The notes under the pieces are model-generated. The model saw nothing but the letters and a program-made list of their open reading frames with translations. It did no database searches and had not been told where the DNA came from. The position numbers were made by a program, and so were the translations under genes. From an uncultured Sphingobium sp. (lineage in GTDB: Bacteria; Pseudomonadota; Alphaproteobacteria; Sphingomonadales; Sphingomonadaceae), in contig CAMPHJ010000026.1 of NCBI GenBank assembly GCA_946885845.1, forward strand, positions 1 through 26,631: a stretch of 26,631 nucleotides of DNA. The letters run 5' to 3'. Below, piece after piece: positions 1-7,318 of the stretch (positions are counted from its first letter, which is position 1; each line of letters starts with the position of its first letter).

Positions 1-1076
<1,076 letters not shown>

Positions 1077-1092
1077 ACTGAACCAGAGACTA

Positions 1093-1223
1093 GCCCCTCC
1101 CTTTCAAGGGAGGGGTTGGGGTGGGTGGCGAGCAAAGCGAACCGGCTACCTATCCCGATAAGTTGCAGGCGATGCTTGCGCAATCGCACCCACCCCCTGC
1201 CCCTCCCTTGAAAGGGAGGGGGG
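1093..1223. repeat. Palindromic intergenic repeat between atpD and atpC
   Basis: Two near-identical arms face each other across about 72 bases. The left arm core (1094-1115) and the right arm core (1200-1221) are exact reverse complements over 22 bases, and each core is itself a hairpin with a 10-base stem (CCCCTCCCTT / AAGGGAGGGG). The match continues outward through a GGGGTGGGTG / CACCCACCCC block. The minus-strand reading gives the [12 protein letters not shown] and THPNPSLEREG peptide signatures that I know as artefacts of dispersed sphingomonad repeats. No transposase is present. It is best described as a non-autonomous MITE-like or REP-like element. Its right edge runs into the atpC ribosome binding site. 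Confidence 0.8.
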
Positions 1224-1225
1224 AG
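1221..1225 (+). promoter_or_regulatory. Ribosome binding site of atpC formed at the repeat edge
   Basis: GGGAG lies 8 bases before the atpC ATG. Its first base is the last base of the 22-base arm core and it continues the G-run of the arm. The hairpin (1200-1221) can therefore partly hide or present the site. No other purine-rich stretch is near the start codon. Confidence 0.6.
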
Positions 1226-1233
1226 AGTTACAG

Positions 1234-1488
1234 ATGGCACTGCATTTCGAACTCGTGACCCCGGAAAAGCTCGTCCGCTCGGCAGAAGTCTATCAGGTCG
1301 TCGTTCCCGGCACCGATGGCGACTTCGGCGTGCTGGAAGGCCACGCGCCGTTCATGTCGACCGTCCGCGACGGCACGATCCAGATTTTCGCCGCCGCAGG
1401 TTCCACGCCCGAAGTCATCCCGGTTCAGGGCGGCTTTGCGGAAGTGAATGAAAAGGGCCTGACCGTCCTTGCGGAACATGTCGGCTAA
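1234..1488 (+). CDS. atpC: F1Fo ATP synthase subunit epsilon (short form)
   Basis: The epsilon subunit is part of the central rotor stalk and couples proton flow to catalysis; in many bacteria its C-terminal helices inhibit ATP hydrolysis. The 84-residue product matches the N-terminal beta-sandwich domain: [19 protein letters not shown], then the [19 protein letters not shown] core. It ends soon after the [18 protein letters not shown] strand. Epsilon subunits of E. coli type have about 130-140 residues, so the two-helix C-terminal domain is missing here. The stop is followed by a strong terminator, which argues that the gene really ends there rather than being frameshifted. I recall similarly short forms in sphingomonads. 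The gene closes the ATP synthase operon. Confidence 0.95.
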   Translation: MALHFELVTPEKLVRSAEVYQVVVPGTDGDFGVLEGHAPFMSTVRDGTIQIFAAAGSTPEVIPVQGGFAEVNEKGLTVLAEHVG

Positions 1489-1529
1489 CGCGACCCTCAT
1501 CTGACTATTCTCGCCCCTTGGTGAGATGA

Positions 1530-1563
1530 AAAGGCCGCTTTCCGATGGGAAGGCGGCCTTTTT
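1530..1563 (+). terminator. Rho-independent terminator of the ATP synthase operon
   Basis: A 9-base stem AAAGGCCGC (1530-1538) pairs perfectly with GCGGCCTTT (1553-1561). The stem can be extended by the inner TTCC/GGAA, and five T residues (1559-1563) follow directly. It lies 41 bases after the atpC stop. The long open frame that starts at 1526 begins in front of this structure, so an ATG there is not a credible start for the next gene. Confidence 0.88.
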
Positions 1564-1747
1564 CCTTACGCTTCCCCCCTCGCACTCGTACCGGCCACCG
1601 CCCAGCGCCGCTCGCCCCGACGACGCGCCCGTCCGCCCGACGCCATTAGCCATTTGTCAAAGTTTCCGCCCTATTCACCATTGCAGCCAAATGGGATCAG
1701 CCTGTTTCTGCACGGCTGGGCTGATCGGAATATGTCGGCGGAGAATT

Positions 1748-3280
1748 ATGAGCGCGTTTGGACGGAAAAATGGACCCGCCGGTATCAAGCCGGGATTTGG
1801 CGTAGCCCGCCCGATGCACAGCGGCGGCGGTGCCCCACGTGAGGAAGTGCGCGGCGGCGATCAGTTCCCACCGCTCGACATGGCGCCCCTGCCCGCTGAA
1901 TCGCCCCTCGATCCGCTTTCCGAACCGACCGGCCAGGTCCTGCGCAATGCCGACGCCATGCAGCGCCTGTCGGATCGCGCCAATGCCGAACATATCGCCG
2001 ATGCCGGCCCGCAGGGTTTCGAAGCGTCGGTCCACAAAATCAAGGAACAGGTGCTTCCCCGCCTGCTCGAACGCGTCGACCCGGAAGCCGCCGCGACGCT
2101 CAGCAAGGATGAACTGGCGGAGGAATTCCGCCCGATCATCATGGAAGTGCTCGCCGAACTGAAGCTGACGCTCAACCGCCGCGAACAGTTCGCGCTGGAA
2201 AAGGTGCTGGTCGACGAGCTTCTCGGCCTCGGCCCGCTCGAAGAATTGCTGGCCGACCCGGACGTCACCGACATCATGGTCAACGGCCCGGAACAGACCT
2301 ACATCGAAAAAAAGGGCAAGCTCCAGATCGCGCCGATCCAGTTCCGCGATGAAGAGCATCTGTTCCAGATCGCCCAGCGGATCGTGAACAAGGTAGGCCG
2401 TCGCGTCGATCAGACCACGCCACTGGCCGACGCCCGCCTGCCCGACGGCTCTCGCGTCAACGTCATCGTGCCGCCGCTTAGCCTGCGCGGCACCGCCATC
2501 TCGATTCGTAAATTCTCGGCCAAACCGATCACCATCGACATGCTCGCCCAGTGGGGCGCGATGAGCCAGAAAATGGCGACCGCGCTCAAGATCGCGGGCG
2601 CGTGCCGTTTCAACATCGTCATTTCGGGCGGCACCGGTTCGGGCAAGACCACCATGCTCAACGCCCTGTCAAAGATGATCGACCCCGGCGAACGCGTGCT
2701 GACCATCGAGGACGCCGCTGAACTTCGCCTGCAACAGCCGCACTGGCTGCCCCTGGAAACCCGTCCGGCGAACCTGGAAGGCCAGGGCGCGATCAGCATC
2801 GGCGACCTGGTCAAGAACGCCCTGCGTATGCGTCCTGACCGCATCATCCTGGGCGAAATTCGTGGCGCGGAATGTTTCGACCTGCTCGCCGCGATGAACA
2901 CCGGCCATGATGGCTCCATGTGTACGCTCCACAGCAACAGCCCGCGCGAATGCCTGGGCCGTATGGAAAACATGATTCTGATGGGCGACATCAAGATCCC
3001 GAAGGAAGCGATTTCCAAACAGATCGCTGACTCGGTCGACCTGATCGTGCAGGTAAAGCGCCTGCGCGACGGTTCGCGCCGCGTCACCAATCTGACCGAA
3101 GTCATCGGCATGGAAGGCGACGTCATCGTCACCCAGGAACTGTTCAAGTTCGAATATCATGACGAAGATGAAAATGGCCGGATCGTGGGCGAATATCGCT
3201 CCATGGGCCTGCGTCCCTACACGCTGGACAAGGCGCGGCAGTTCGGATTCGACCAGCCTTTCCTGGAAGCCTGCCTCTAA
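1748..3280 (+). CDS. cpaF: CpaF/TadA-type pilus or secretion ATPase
   Basis: This 510-residue protein belongs to the type II/IV secretion ATPases of the CpaF/TadA branch. These hexameric cytoplasmic motors drive assembly of Flp/Tad pili. The N-terminal helical domain (about 95-185) includes the LGLGPLEELLADPDVTDIMV segment typical of CpaF. The Walker A loop GGTGSGKT is at 294-301 (Lys300). The Walker B-like segment IILGEIRG is at 366-373 with Glu370, followed by the His box with TGHDGSMCTLHSNSP. The start at 1748 is chosen because GGAG lies 4 bases upstream and MSAFGRK begins the natural N-terminus; a longer frame would start inside the upstream terminator. No other cpa/tad genes are nearby: the ATP synthase operon is upstream and a methyltransferase-like gene downstream, so its partners must be elsewhere. 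Confidence 0.93.
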   Translation: MSAFGRKNGPAGIKPGFGVARPMHSGGGAPREEVRGGDQFPPLDMAPLPAESPLDPLSEPTGQVLRNADAMQRLSDRANAEHIADAGPQGFEASVHKIKEQVLPRLLERVDPEAAATLSKDELAEEFRPIIMEVLAELKLTLNRREQFALEKVLVDELLGLGPLEELLADPDVTDIMVNGPEQTYIEKKGKLQIAPIQFRDEEHLFQIAQRIVNKVGRRVDQTTPLADARLPDGSRVNVIVPPLSLRGTAISIRKFSAKPITIDMLAQWGAMSQKMATALKIAGACRFNIVISGGTGSGKTTMLNALSKMIDPGERVLTIEDAAELRLQQPHWLPLETRPANLEGQGAISIGDLVKNALRMRPDRIILGEIRGAECFDLLAAMNTGHDGSMCTLHSNSPRECLGRMENMILMGDIKIPKEAISKQIADSVDLIVQVKRLRDGSRRVTNLTEVIGMEGDVIVTQELFKFEYHDEDENGRIVGEYRSMGLRPYTLDKARQFGFDQPFLEACL

Positions 3281-3340
3281 TAAGGTTGCGCGCAAACGCT
3301 ATGAACGGCACATCGGACGCCCCCCGCCATGGAGAGTCCG

Positions 3341-4159
3341 ATGAACCGCCTCGTCCGCATCAGCATATTGTCCGCAGGCCTCGCCCTGCCCCTCGCCCCG
3401 GCGACCGCCCAGCATGAAGGCCATGCCGATCATGCTGCCCATATCGCGGCCGATCCCATCGCCGCCGCGGTGGCATCCCCCACCCGCACGCCCGCCAATG
3501 TGAGCCGCGATACCTACCGCCATCCGGTCGAAACGCTGCGCTTCTTTGGCGTGACGCCGCAGCAGACGGTGGTGGAATATGCGCCCAGCGGCGGCTGGTA
3601 CACCGAAATCCTGGCGCCACTGCTACAGGACAAGGGCAAGCTGATCGCGCTCCAGCCCAGCGGACGTTATCTCGACCGATATAAAGGCTTCCTCGCGGCG
3701 AGCCCCGCCGCCTATGCCAAGGTAAAGCTCGTCGCCTTTCCCGAAGATGCCGCGACGATAGCGGCTGGCAGCGTCGATACCGTGCTGACGTTCCGCAACA
3801 CCCACAATATAGTGATGTCCGGGACTGAGGCATCGACCTTCAAGACCTTTTACAATGTCCTGAAACCTGGCGGCATATTGGGCATTGTCGACCACCGCCT
3901 GCCGGAAGCTAGCGACGGAGCCCTGGAAAAACGCAGCGGCTATCTCAAAACCTCCACCGTCCGCCGGATCGCCGAAGCCGCAGGTTTCGAATATGTCGGA
4001 TCGTCGGAGATCAACGCCAATGCAAAGGACAGCGCGGACTGGCCCAAGGGCGTATGGACCCTGCCACCCACTCTCAGTCATGGCGACATGGACAAGGCGA
4101 AATATCAGGCCATCGGCGAAAGCGATCGCATGACGCTGAAATTCCGCAAGCCACTATAG
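3341..4159 (+). CDS. Exported methyltransferase-like protein, COG4798 family
   Basis: The 272-residue product starts with a signal peptide (basic MNRLVR, hydrophobic 7-20, cleavage likely after Ala23 in ATAQ). A short His-rich tail follows (HEGHADHAAH, about 25-34). The mature part resembles class I SAM-dependent methyltransferases of the COG4798 group. VVEYAPSGGWYTEILAPLL stands in for the usual glycine-rich SAM loop, and LTFRNTHNIV and VLKPGGILGIVDHR correspond to later motifs. The substrate is not known to me. A SAM enzyme outside the cytoplasm is unexpected, since SAM is not normally found in the periplasm, so the domain may have another role there. GGAGAG lies 4 bases before the chosen ATG; an ATG four codons upstream is less likely. 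It is monocistronic and followed by a hairpin. Confidence 0.8.
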   Translation: MNRLVRISILSAGLALPLAPATAQHEGHADHAAHIAADPIAAAVASPTRTPANVSRDTYRHPVETLRFFGVTPQQTVVEYAPSGGWYTEILAPLLQDKGKLIALQPSGRYLDRYKGFLAASPAAYAKVKLVAFPEDAATIAAGSVDTVLTFRNTHNIVMSGTEASTFKTFYNVLKPGGILGIVDHRLPEASDGALEKRSGYLKTSTVRRIAEAAGFEYVGSSEINANAKDSADWPKGVWTLPPTLSHGDMDKAKYQAIGESDRMTLKFRKPL

Positions 4160-4176
4160 AGCACCCCAAAATACCG

Positions 4177-4206
4177 ACCGCCCTGCAGAAAGGACAGCAG
4201 GGCGGT
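4177..4206. terminator. Hairpin after the methyltransferase-like gene, possible terminator
   Basis: ACCGCCCTGC (4177-4186) and GCAGGGCGGT (4197-4206) form a perfect 10-base stem with a 10-base loop, 17 bases after the stop codon. There is no T-run on the plus side, so termination may be weak. It separates the methyltransferase-like gene from the permease gene. Confidence 0.5.
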
Positions 4207-4239
4207 TGCGCAAATACGTCGCCGCACTAAGGCAGGGCA

Positions 4240-5145
4240 ATGCCCGCCGATTTGACCCAACCGCGCCCGCACAGGCCATTTCTGGGCATGGCCCTGCGCC
4301 TGTTCGGGGTCGTTTGCGTGTCCGTGATGTTCATCGCGGGGCGGGCTGCCGATGCCCGTGGCGTCCACATTTTCGAAACGCTGTTCTACCGGCAGGCGCT
4401 GTCGATGCCGGTCGTATTGACGTGGATCGCCCTGACCACGGGCCTTGGCTCCATCCGCGTGCGCAGGGTCGGGGCGCATGCCACCCGAATGGTGGTCGGC
4501 GTGACGGGCATGGCGCTCAATTTCCTGTCCTACATCCTGCTGCCACCTGCCGAAGCCGTAACCATCGGCTTCACCATGCCCATTTTCGCCACCATATTAT
4601 CGGCCACCATCCTGAAGGAAAAGACAGGCATCCACCGATGGGGTGCCGTATTGGTCGGCTTTATGGGTGTGCTGGTCACGCAGCGGCCTGACGCGGGCGA
4701 GCTATTTTCCCTGGGTGTCGTCGTCGCCATCGCCGCCGCTTTCATGACCGCATGCGTCAGCCTGATCTTGAGAAAACTCGGCCGATTGGAAGACCCCGGC
4801 ACGATCGTCCTCTGGTATACCGTCCTCTCGCTTCCCCCACTGGGCCTTGGCGCGATACTTTATGGTGGAGCGCACGACGCCGTCACCTGGGGTCTGCTGG
4901 CGCTGATAGGGATCAGTGGAGGCGTGGCCCAAATCTGCCTGACTGCCGCATTGCGATGGGCGCCGGTATCGGTGGTCCTGCCCATGGAATATTCCAGCAT
5001 ATTGTGGATAGCGCTGCTCGGCCTGCTGATCGGTCAGGGCTGGCCGCCAGCCGCCACCTGGGTCGGGGCGGCGCTGATCATCGCCAGTGGCCTTTACATC
5101 GCGTGGAGAGAACATCTCCACAGCCGCAAACCAGCCTCAGCCTAG
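4240..5145 (+). CDS. EamA-family (DMT superfamily) inner-membrane permease
   Basis: This 301-residue membrane protein has about ten hydrophobic helices arranged as two EamA repeats (roughly residues 12-140 and 155-295), the pattern of drug/metabolite transporters such as RhaT or YdcZ relatives. Recognisable elements are the first-repeat end ILKEKTGIHRWGAVLVGFMGVLV and the second-repeat end ALLGLLIGQGWPPAATWVGAALIIASGLYI. The substrate cannot be told from sequence; family members export amino acids, nucleosides or other metabolites. The chosen ATG has a GGCAGGG purine stretch just upstream. An internal ATG 16 codons later is possible. Its last 9 bases overlap the end of the convergent osmC gene, so the two genes share a stop region. 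Confidence 0.88.
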   Translation: MPADLTQPRPHRPFLGMALRLFGVVCVSVMFIAGRAADARGVHIFETLFYRQALSMPVVLTWIALTTGLGSIRVRRVGAHATRMVVGVTGMALNFLSYILLPPAEAVTIGFTMPIFATILSATILKEKTGIHRWGAVLVGFMGVLVTQRPDAGELFSLGVVVAIAAAFMTACVSLILRKLGRLEDPGTIVLWYTVLSLPPLGLGAILYGGAHDAVTWGLLALIGISGGVAQICLTAALRWAPVSVVLPMEYSSILWIALLGLLIGQGWPPAATWVGAALIIASGLYIAWREHLHSRKPASA

Positions 5146-5568
5146 CAGTTCCGCGTCCAGGCTGATGTCGGCGTTCAGCAGTTTCGACACGGGACAGTTC
5201 GCCTTGGCATTCGCTGCCAGTTCCTGGAACCGATCATCGTCGATCCCCGCTATCGTCGCCTTCAACGTCAGCTTGCTCGCCGTGATCGCAAAGCCGTCAT
5301 CCTGTTTTTCCAGCGTGACCACGGCGTTGCTTTCCATCTTCTCTGCCGTAAAGCCCGCCTCGCCCAATATCTTCGACAGCGCCATGGTGAAGCAGGACGC
5401 ATGCGCTGCGGCGATCAATTCTTCGGGGTTGCTGCCCGGCACGCCTTCGAATCGGGTCGCAAATCCGTAAGGATGCGCGGCCAGCGCACCGCTTTGCGTG
5501 GATATGGTGCCCTTGCCGTCCTTCAGTCCGCCGCTCCACACGGCCGATCCGCTACGATTGATCTTCAC
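5137..5568 (-). CDS. osmC: OsmC organic hydroperoxide reductase
   Basis: OsmC is a cytoplasmic thiol peroxidase that reduces organic hydroperoxides and is made under osmotic and oxidative stress. The GTG start gives a 143-residue protein, the same length as E. coli OsmC, and places the two reactive cysteines at Cys59 (AAHASCFTMAL) and Cys125 (NCPVSKLL), as in E. coli. The start is decided by a perfect AGGAGGA (complement of 5573-5579) 4 bases before the GTG. A longer frame back to 5616 would begin upstream of this site and is rejected. Typical segments GKGTISTQSGAL, YGFATRFEG and SNPEELIAAAHASC are present. It is divergent from the PRC-barrel gene and convergent with the permease, with 9 bases of overlap. 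The name is close to certain. Confidence 0.96.
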   Translation of the reverse strand: MKINRSGSAVWSGGLKDGKGTISTQSGALAAHPYGFATRFEGVPGSNPEELIAAAHASCFTMALSKILGEAGFTAEKMESNAVVTLEKQDDGFAITASKLTLKATIAGIDDDRFQELAANAKANCPVSKLLNADISLDAELLG

Positions 5569-5594
5569 CCTATCCTCCTGTGTCATTCGGAAAA

Positions 5595-5619
5595 GGAACT
5601 CGGTCGCGTCCGCCAAGTT
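5595..5619 (+). promoter_or_regulatory. Possible EcfG (general stress sigma factor) promoter of the PRC-barrel gene
   Basis: GGAAC (5595-5599) is followed after 16 bases by AGTT (5616-5619). This agrees with the alphaproteobacterial EcfG consensus GGAAC-N16/17-CGTT except for one base. It points to the PRC-barrel gene, whose start is 37 bases downstream. No matching GGAAC is seen on the opposite strand for osmC. Confidence 0.45.
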
Positions 5620-5656
5620 TCACAATGATAGCCGAATATCTTGCCGGAGAGTGACG

Positions 5657-6022
5657 ATGACTGACGCAATGACCGAAAATCCCGGCGATCTGATCGCATC
5701 GGACCGGGTTGAAGGGACCGCCGTCTACAATCGCGATGGTGAACGGCTGGGCCATATTTCCAACTTCATGGTGGACAAGCTCAGCGGCCAGGTCCGCTAC
5801 GCCGTGCTATCCTTTGGCGGCATATTGGGGCTGGGACAGGATCATTATCCCCTGCCCTGGTCCATGTTGAATTATGAAACGGACAAGGGCGGCTATGTCG
5901 TCGACCTTAGCCGTGAAACACTCGACAGCGCGCCAAAGCATCTGCCGGGCGAACGGCCAGATTACACCGACGCCTATGGCCGCAGCGTATTCCAATATTA
6001 CGGACTCATATACCCCTGGTGA
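5657..6022 (+). CDS. PRC-barrel domain protein
   Basis: The 121-residue protein consists almost wholly of one PRC-barrel domain (about residues 12-85), a small beta-barrel fold found in RimM and in photosynthetic reaction-centre H subunits. The signature stretch is GTAVYNRDGERLGHISNFMVDKLSGQVRYAVLSFGG, here cited by its position at residues 20-54. A tail rich in aromatic residues ends in YGLIYPW. Stand-alone PRC-barrel proteins are often stress-induced in alphaproteobacteria, but no biochemical role is established. GGAGAG lies 5 bases before the ATG, which decides the start over a longer frame that overlaps osmC. It is divergent from osmC and followed by a good terminator. An EcfG-like promoter upstream fits a stress role. 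Confidence 0.88.
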   Translation: MTDAMTENPGDLIASDRVEGTAVYNRDGERLGHISNFMVDKLSGQVRYAVLSFGGILGLGQDHYPLPWSMLNYETDKGGYVVDLSRETLDSAPKHLPGERPDYTDAYGRSVFQYYGLIYPW

Positions 6023-6042
6023 TAACCGCCAACTGACGAAGG

Positions 6043-6078
6043 AAGGGCCCGGAACCATCGCGTTTCCGGGCCCTTTAT
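6043..6078 (+). terminator. Terminator after the PRC-barrel gene
   Basis: AAGGGCCCGGAA (6043-6054) pairs perfectly with TTCCGGGCCCTT (6064-6075) over 12 bases around a 9-base loop, and TAT follows. It stands 20 bases after the stop codon. The T-tract is short, but the stem is very stable. Confidence 0.75.
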
Positions 6079-6138
6079 CGTGACGTCCCAGCGCCGCATC
6101 GGACTGCCCATATTTCGCCACATTCTGCCGCGACACTA

Positions 6139-6162
6139 TTGTCTACTAGATAAATAGAGTTA
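6139..6162 (+). promoter_or_regulatory. Shared upstream motif, copy 1 (before the serine hydrolase)
   Basis: TTGTCTACTAG, 7 free bases, then GAGTTA, ending 34 bases before the hydrolase start. The same two blocks with the same spacing occur before the oscA-like gene. The surrounding bases differ between the copies, so this is not a general duplication. It could be an operator or part of a promoter; TTGTCT resembles a -35 box, but the GAGTTA block is too close to be its -10. Confidence 0.55.
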
Positions 6163-6196
6163 CGTTGAGATCGAACCAAGGGACGAGGAGTTGACC

Positions 6197-6865
6197 ATGG
6201 ATCGATTCGGACATCCGGGCGATGCCCGCCAGCCGGTGGTCTTGACCATACCGGGCCTCAACAACAGCGGATCGGGCCATTGGCAGACCTGTTGGGAAAA
6301 TATGCGGGGCGACTGCCAGCGCGTGGACCTTGGCAGCTGGGCCAGCCCGACTCGCAATAGCTGGGTAACACGGCTGGACGCGGCAATCCGGGAAGTGGAC
6401 GGCCCCATCATATTGGCCGCGCACAGCCTTGGCTGCCTTGCCGTCGCCTGGTGGGGCGCCTTGCAAAGCCAGGCTTATGGATGGCCGGTAACGGGCGCAT
6501 TGCTGGTCGCCCCGCCCGATTGCGACCGCATGGAAACGCCGGAAACGATCGGCGGATTTGGCCCCACCCCGCGGGCGCAGCTGCCCTTTCCTTCCATCGT
6601 GGTGGCCAGCCGCGATGACCCTTATATCTTCTTCGAACGCGCCCACAGCATCAGCAAGAACTGGGGCAGCAGCTTCGTCGATGCTGGTCGCTGCGGTCAT
6701 ATCAACGCCGACTCCATGCTGGGCGACTGGACCTTTGGCCAGGCTTTGCTGGAAGGGTTGATCGATAACGCGCATGACCAGGCGGCGGCCATGCGTCACA
6801 TGCGCCCTGCAATCCCCCTTGCGCACCAGGAACGCAGGGCCATCGCGATGCGAAGCGCTGGCTGA
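6197..6865 (+). CDS. RBBP9/YdeN-type alpha/beta serine hydrolase
   Basis: This 222-residue cytoplasmic protein belongs to the small serine hydrolases related to RBBP9 and YdeN (Ser_hydrolase family). Visible parts are the PGLNNSGSGHWQ loop (19-30), the nucleophile elbow AAHSLGC with Ser77, SRDDPY with the likely acid Asp141, and GRCGHINADSMLGDW with His168, giving a complete catalytic triad. The natural substrate of the family is not settled. The ATG at 6197 is chosen because GAGGAG ends 6 bases before it; a TTG at 6191 touches the ribosome binding site and is rejected. The gene has its own upstream region and shares the TTGTCTACTAG motif with the next gene, an OscA-like sulfur-starvation protein, which suggests co-regulation. 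The last 40 residues are basic and poorly conserved. Confidence 0.88.
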   Translation: MDRFGHPGDARQPVVLTIPGLNNSGSGHWQTCWENMRGDCQRVDLGSWASPTRNSWVTRLDAAIREVDGPIILAAHSLGCLAVAWWGALQSQAYGWPVTGALLVAPPDCDRMETPETIGGFGPTPRAQLPFPSIVVASRDDPYIFFERAHSISKNWGSSFVDAGRCGHINADSMLGDWTFGQALLEGLIDNAHDQAAAMRHMRPAIPLAHQERRAIAMRSAG

Positions 6866-6913
6866 CCAGACGGGGCGACAAGATGAACTTGCACACCCCA
6901 TAATATTGCTTCT

Positions 6914-6937
6914 TTGTCTACTAGTTTGGTTGAGTTA
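6914..6937 (+). promoter_or_regulatory. Shared upstream motif, copy 2 (before the oscA-like gene)
   Basis: The second copy of TTGTCTACTAG-N7-GAGTTA ends 19 bases before the ATG of the oscA-like gene. The 11-base and 6-base blocks are identical to copy 1 at 6139-6162, and the 7-base spacer has a different sequence. Confidence 0.55.
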
Positions 6938-6956
6938 AGAGGGCGTCGAGGTGTTT

Positions 6957-7148
6957 ATGACTGAAAATCTCTCCATCGAATCCGCCTGCAATGCCCGGCC
7001 TGTCGGGCAACGTCATGACATCGCCCTCAGCATCGCAAAGCTGCGGGATGTTCTGGAAGCACTCCGCTTCGGATCGGTCACCCTGACCGTCCACGATGCG
7101 CGGGTGGTACAGATCGAAGTTACGGAAAAGACGCGCCTTACGGCCTGA
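6957..7148 (+). CDS. oscA: OscA/YezD family (DUF2292) small sulfur-starvation protein
   Basis: The 63-residue protein carries the DUF2292 signature in its second half: a helix with KLRDVLEALRFGSV, then VTLTVHDARVVQIEVTEKTRL. Proteins of this type include Pseudomonas OscA, reported to be needed for organosulfur use during sulfur starvation, and Bacillus YezD. The biochemical role is unknown; the small alpha-beta shape and the invariant VVQIE..EK.RL suggest binding to a protein or nucleic acid rather than catalysis. GAGG lies 5 bases before the ATG; a GTG two codons upstream (6951) is an alternative. It precedes a TonB-dependent receptor gene by 170 bases on the same strand and shares an upstream motif with the hydrolase gene. 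The family call is firm; the symbol is by homology only. Confidence 0.8.
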   Translation: MTENLSIESACNARPVGQRHDIALSIAKLRDVLEALRFGSVTLTVHDARVVQIEVTEKTRLTA

Positions 7149-7183
7149 CCGGCTGCGGGCGCATAATCCGGGTTGCAAACCGA

Positions 7184-7227
7184 CGCCGCCGGGCAGGCGG
7201 CGATGACCGGCGGCAAGGGTGGCCGCC
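7184..7227 (+). other. Two tandem hairpins between the oscA-like gene and the receptor gene
   Basis: CGCCGCC (7184-7190) pairs with GGCGGCG (7196-7202), and GGCGGC (7209-7214) pairs with GCCGCC (7222-7227). They lie in the 170-base leader before the receptor gene. No T-run follows, so they could be an attenuator, a weak terminator or an RNA-stability element. Nothing else in this gap was recognised. Confidence 0.35.
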
Positions 7228-7318
7228 ACTGCCTGACACCATTTGGACAATCGGCTTTGACCGGATCACCGGAAAGGTCGCGATCAACATTTCGCCGGAC
7301 ATCCGGAAGGGGAATCTT

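Noticed and set aside
1526..1747. N-terminal extension of CpaF by 74 residues
   Set aside because: The ATG at 1526 comes just before the ATP synthase terminator hairpin and the extension is unlike CpaF; the ATG at 1748 has a good ribosome binding site.
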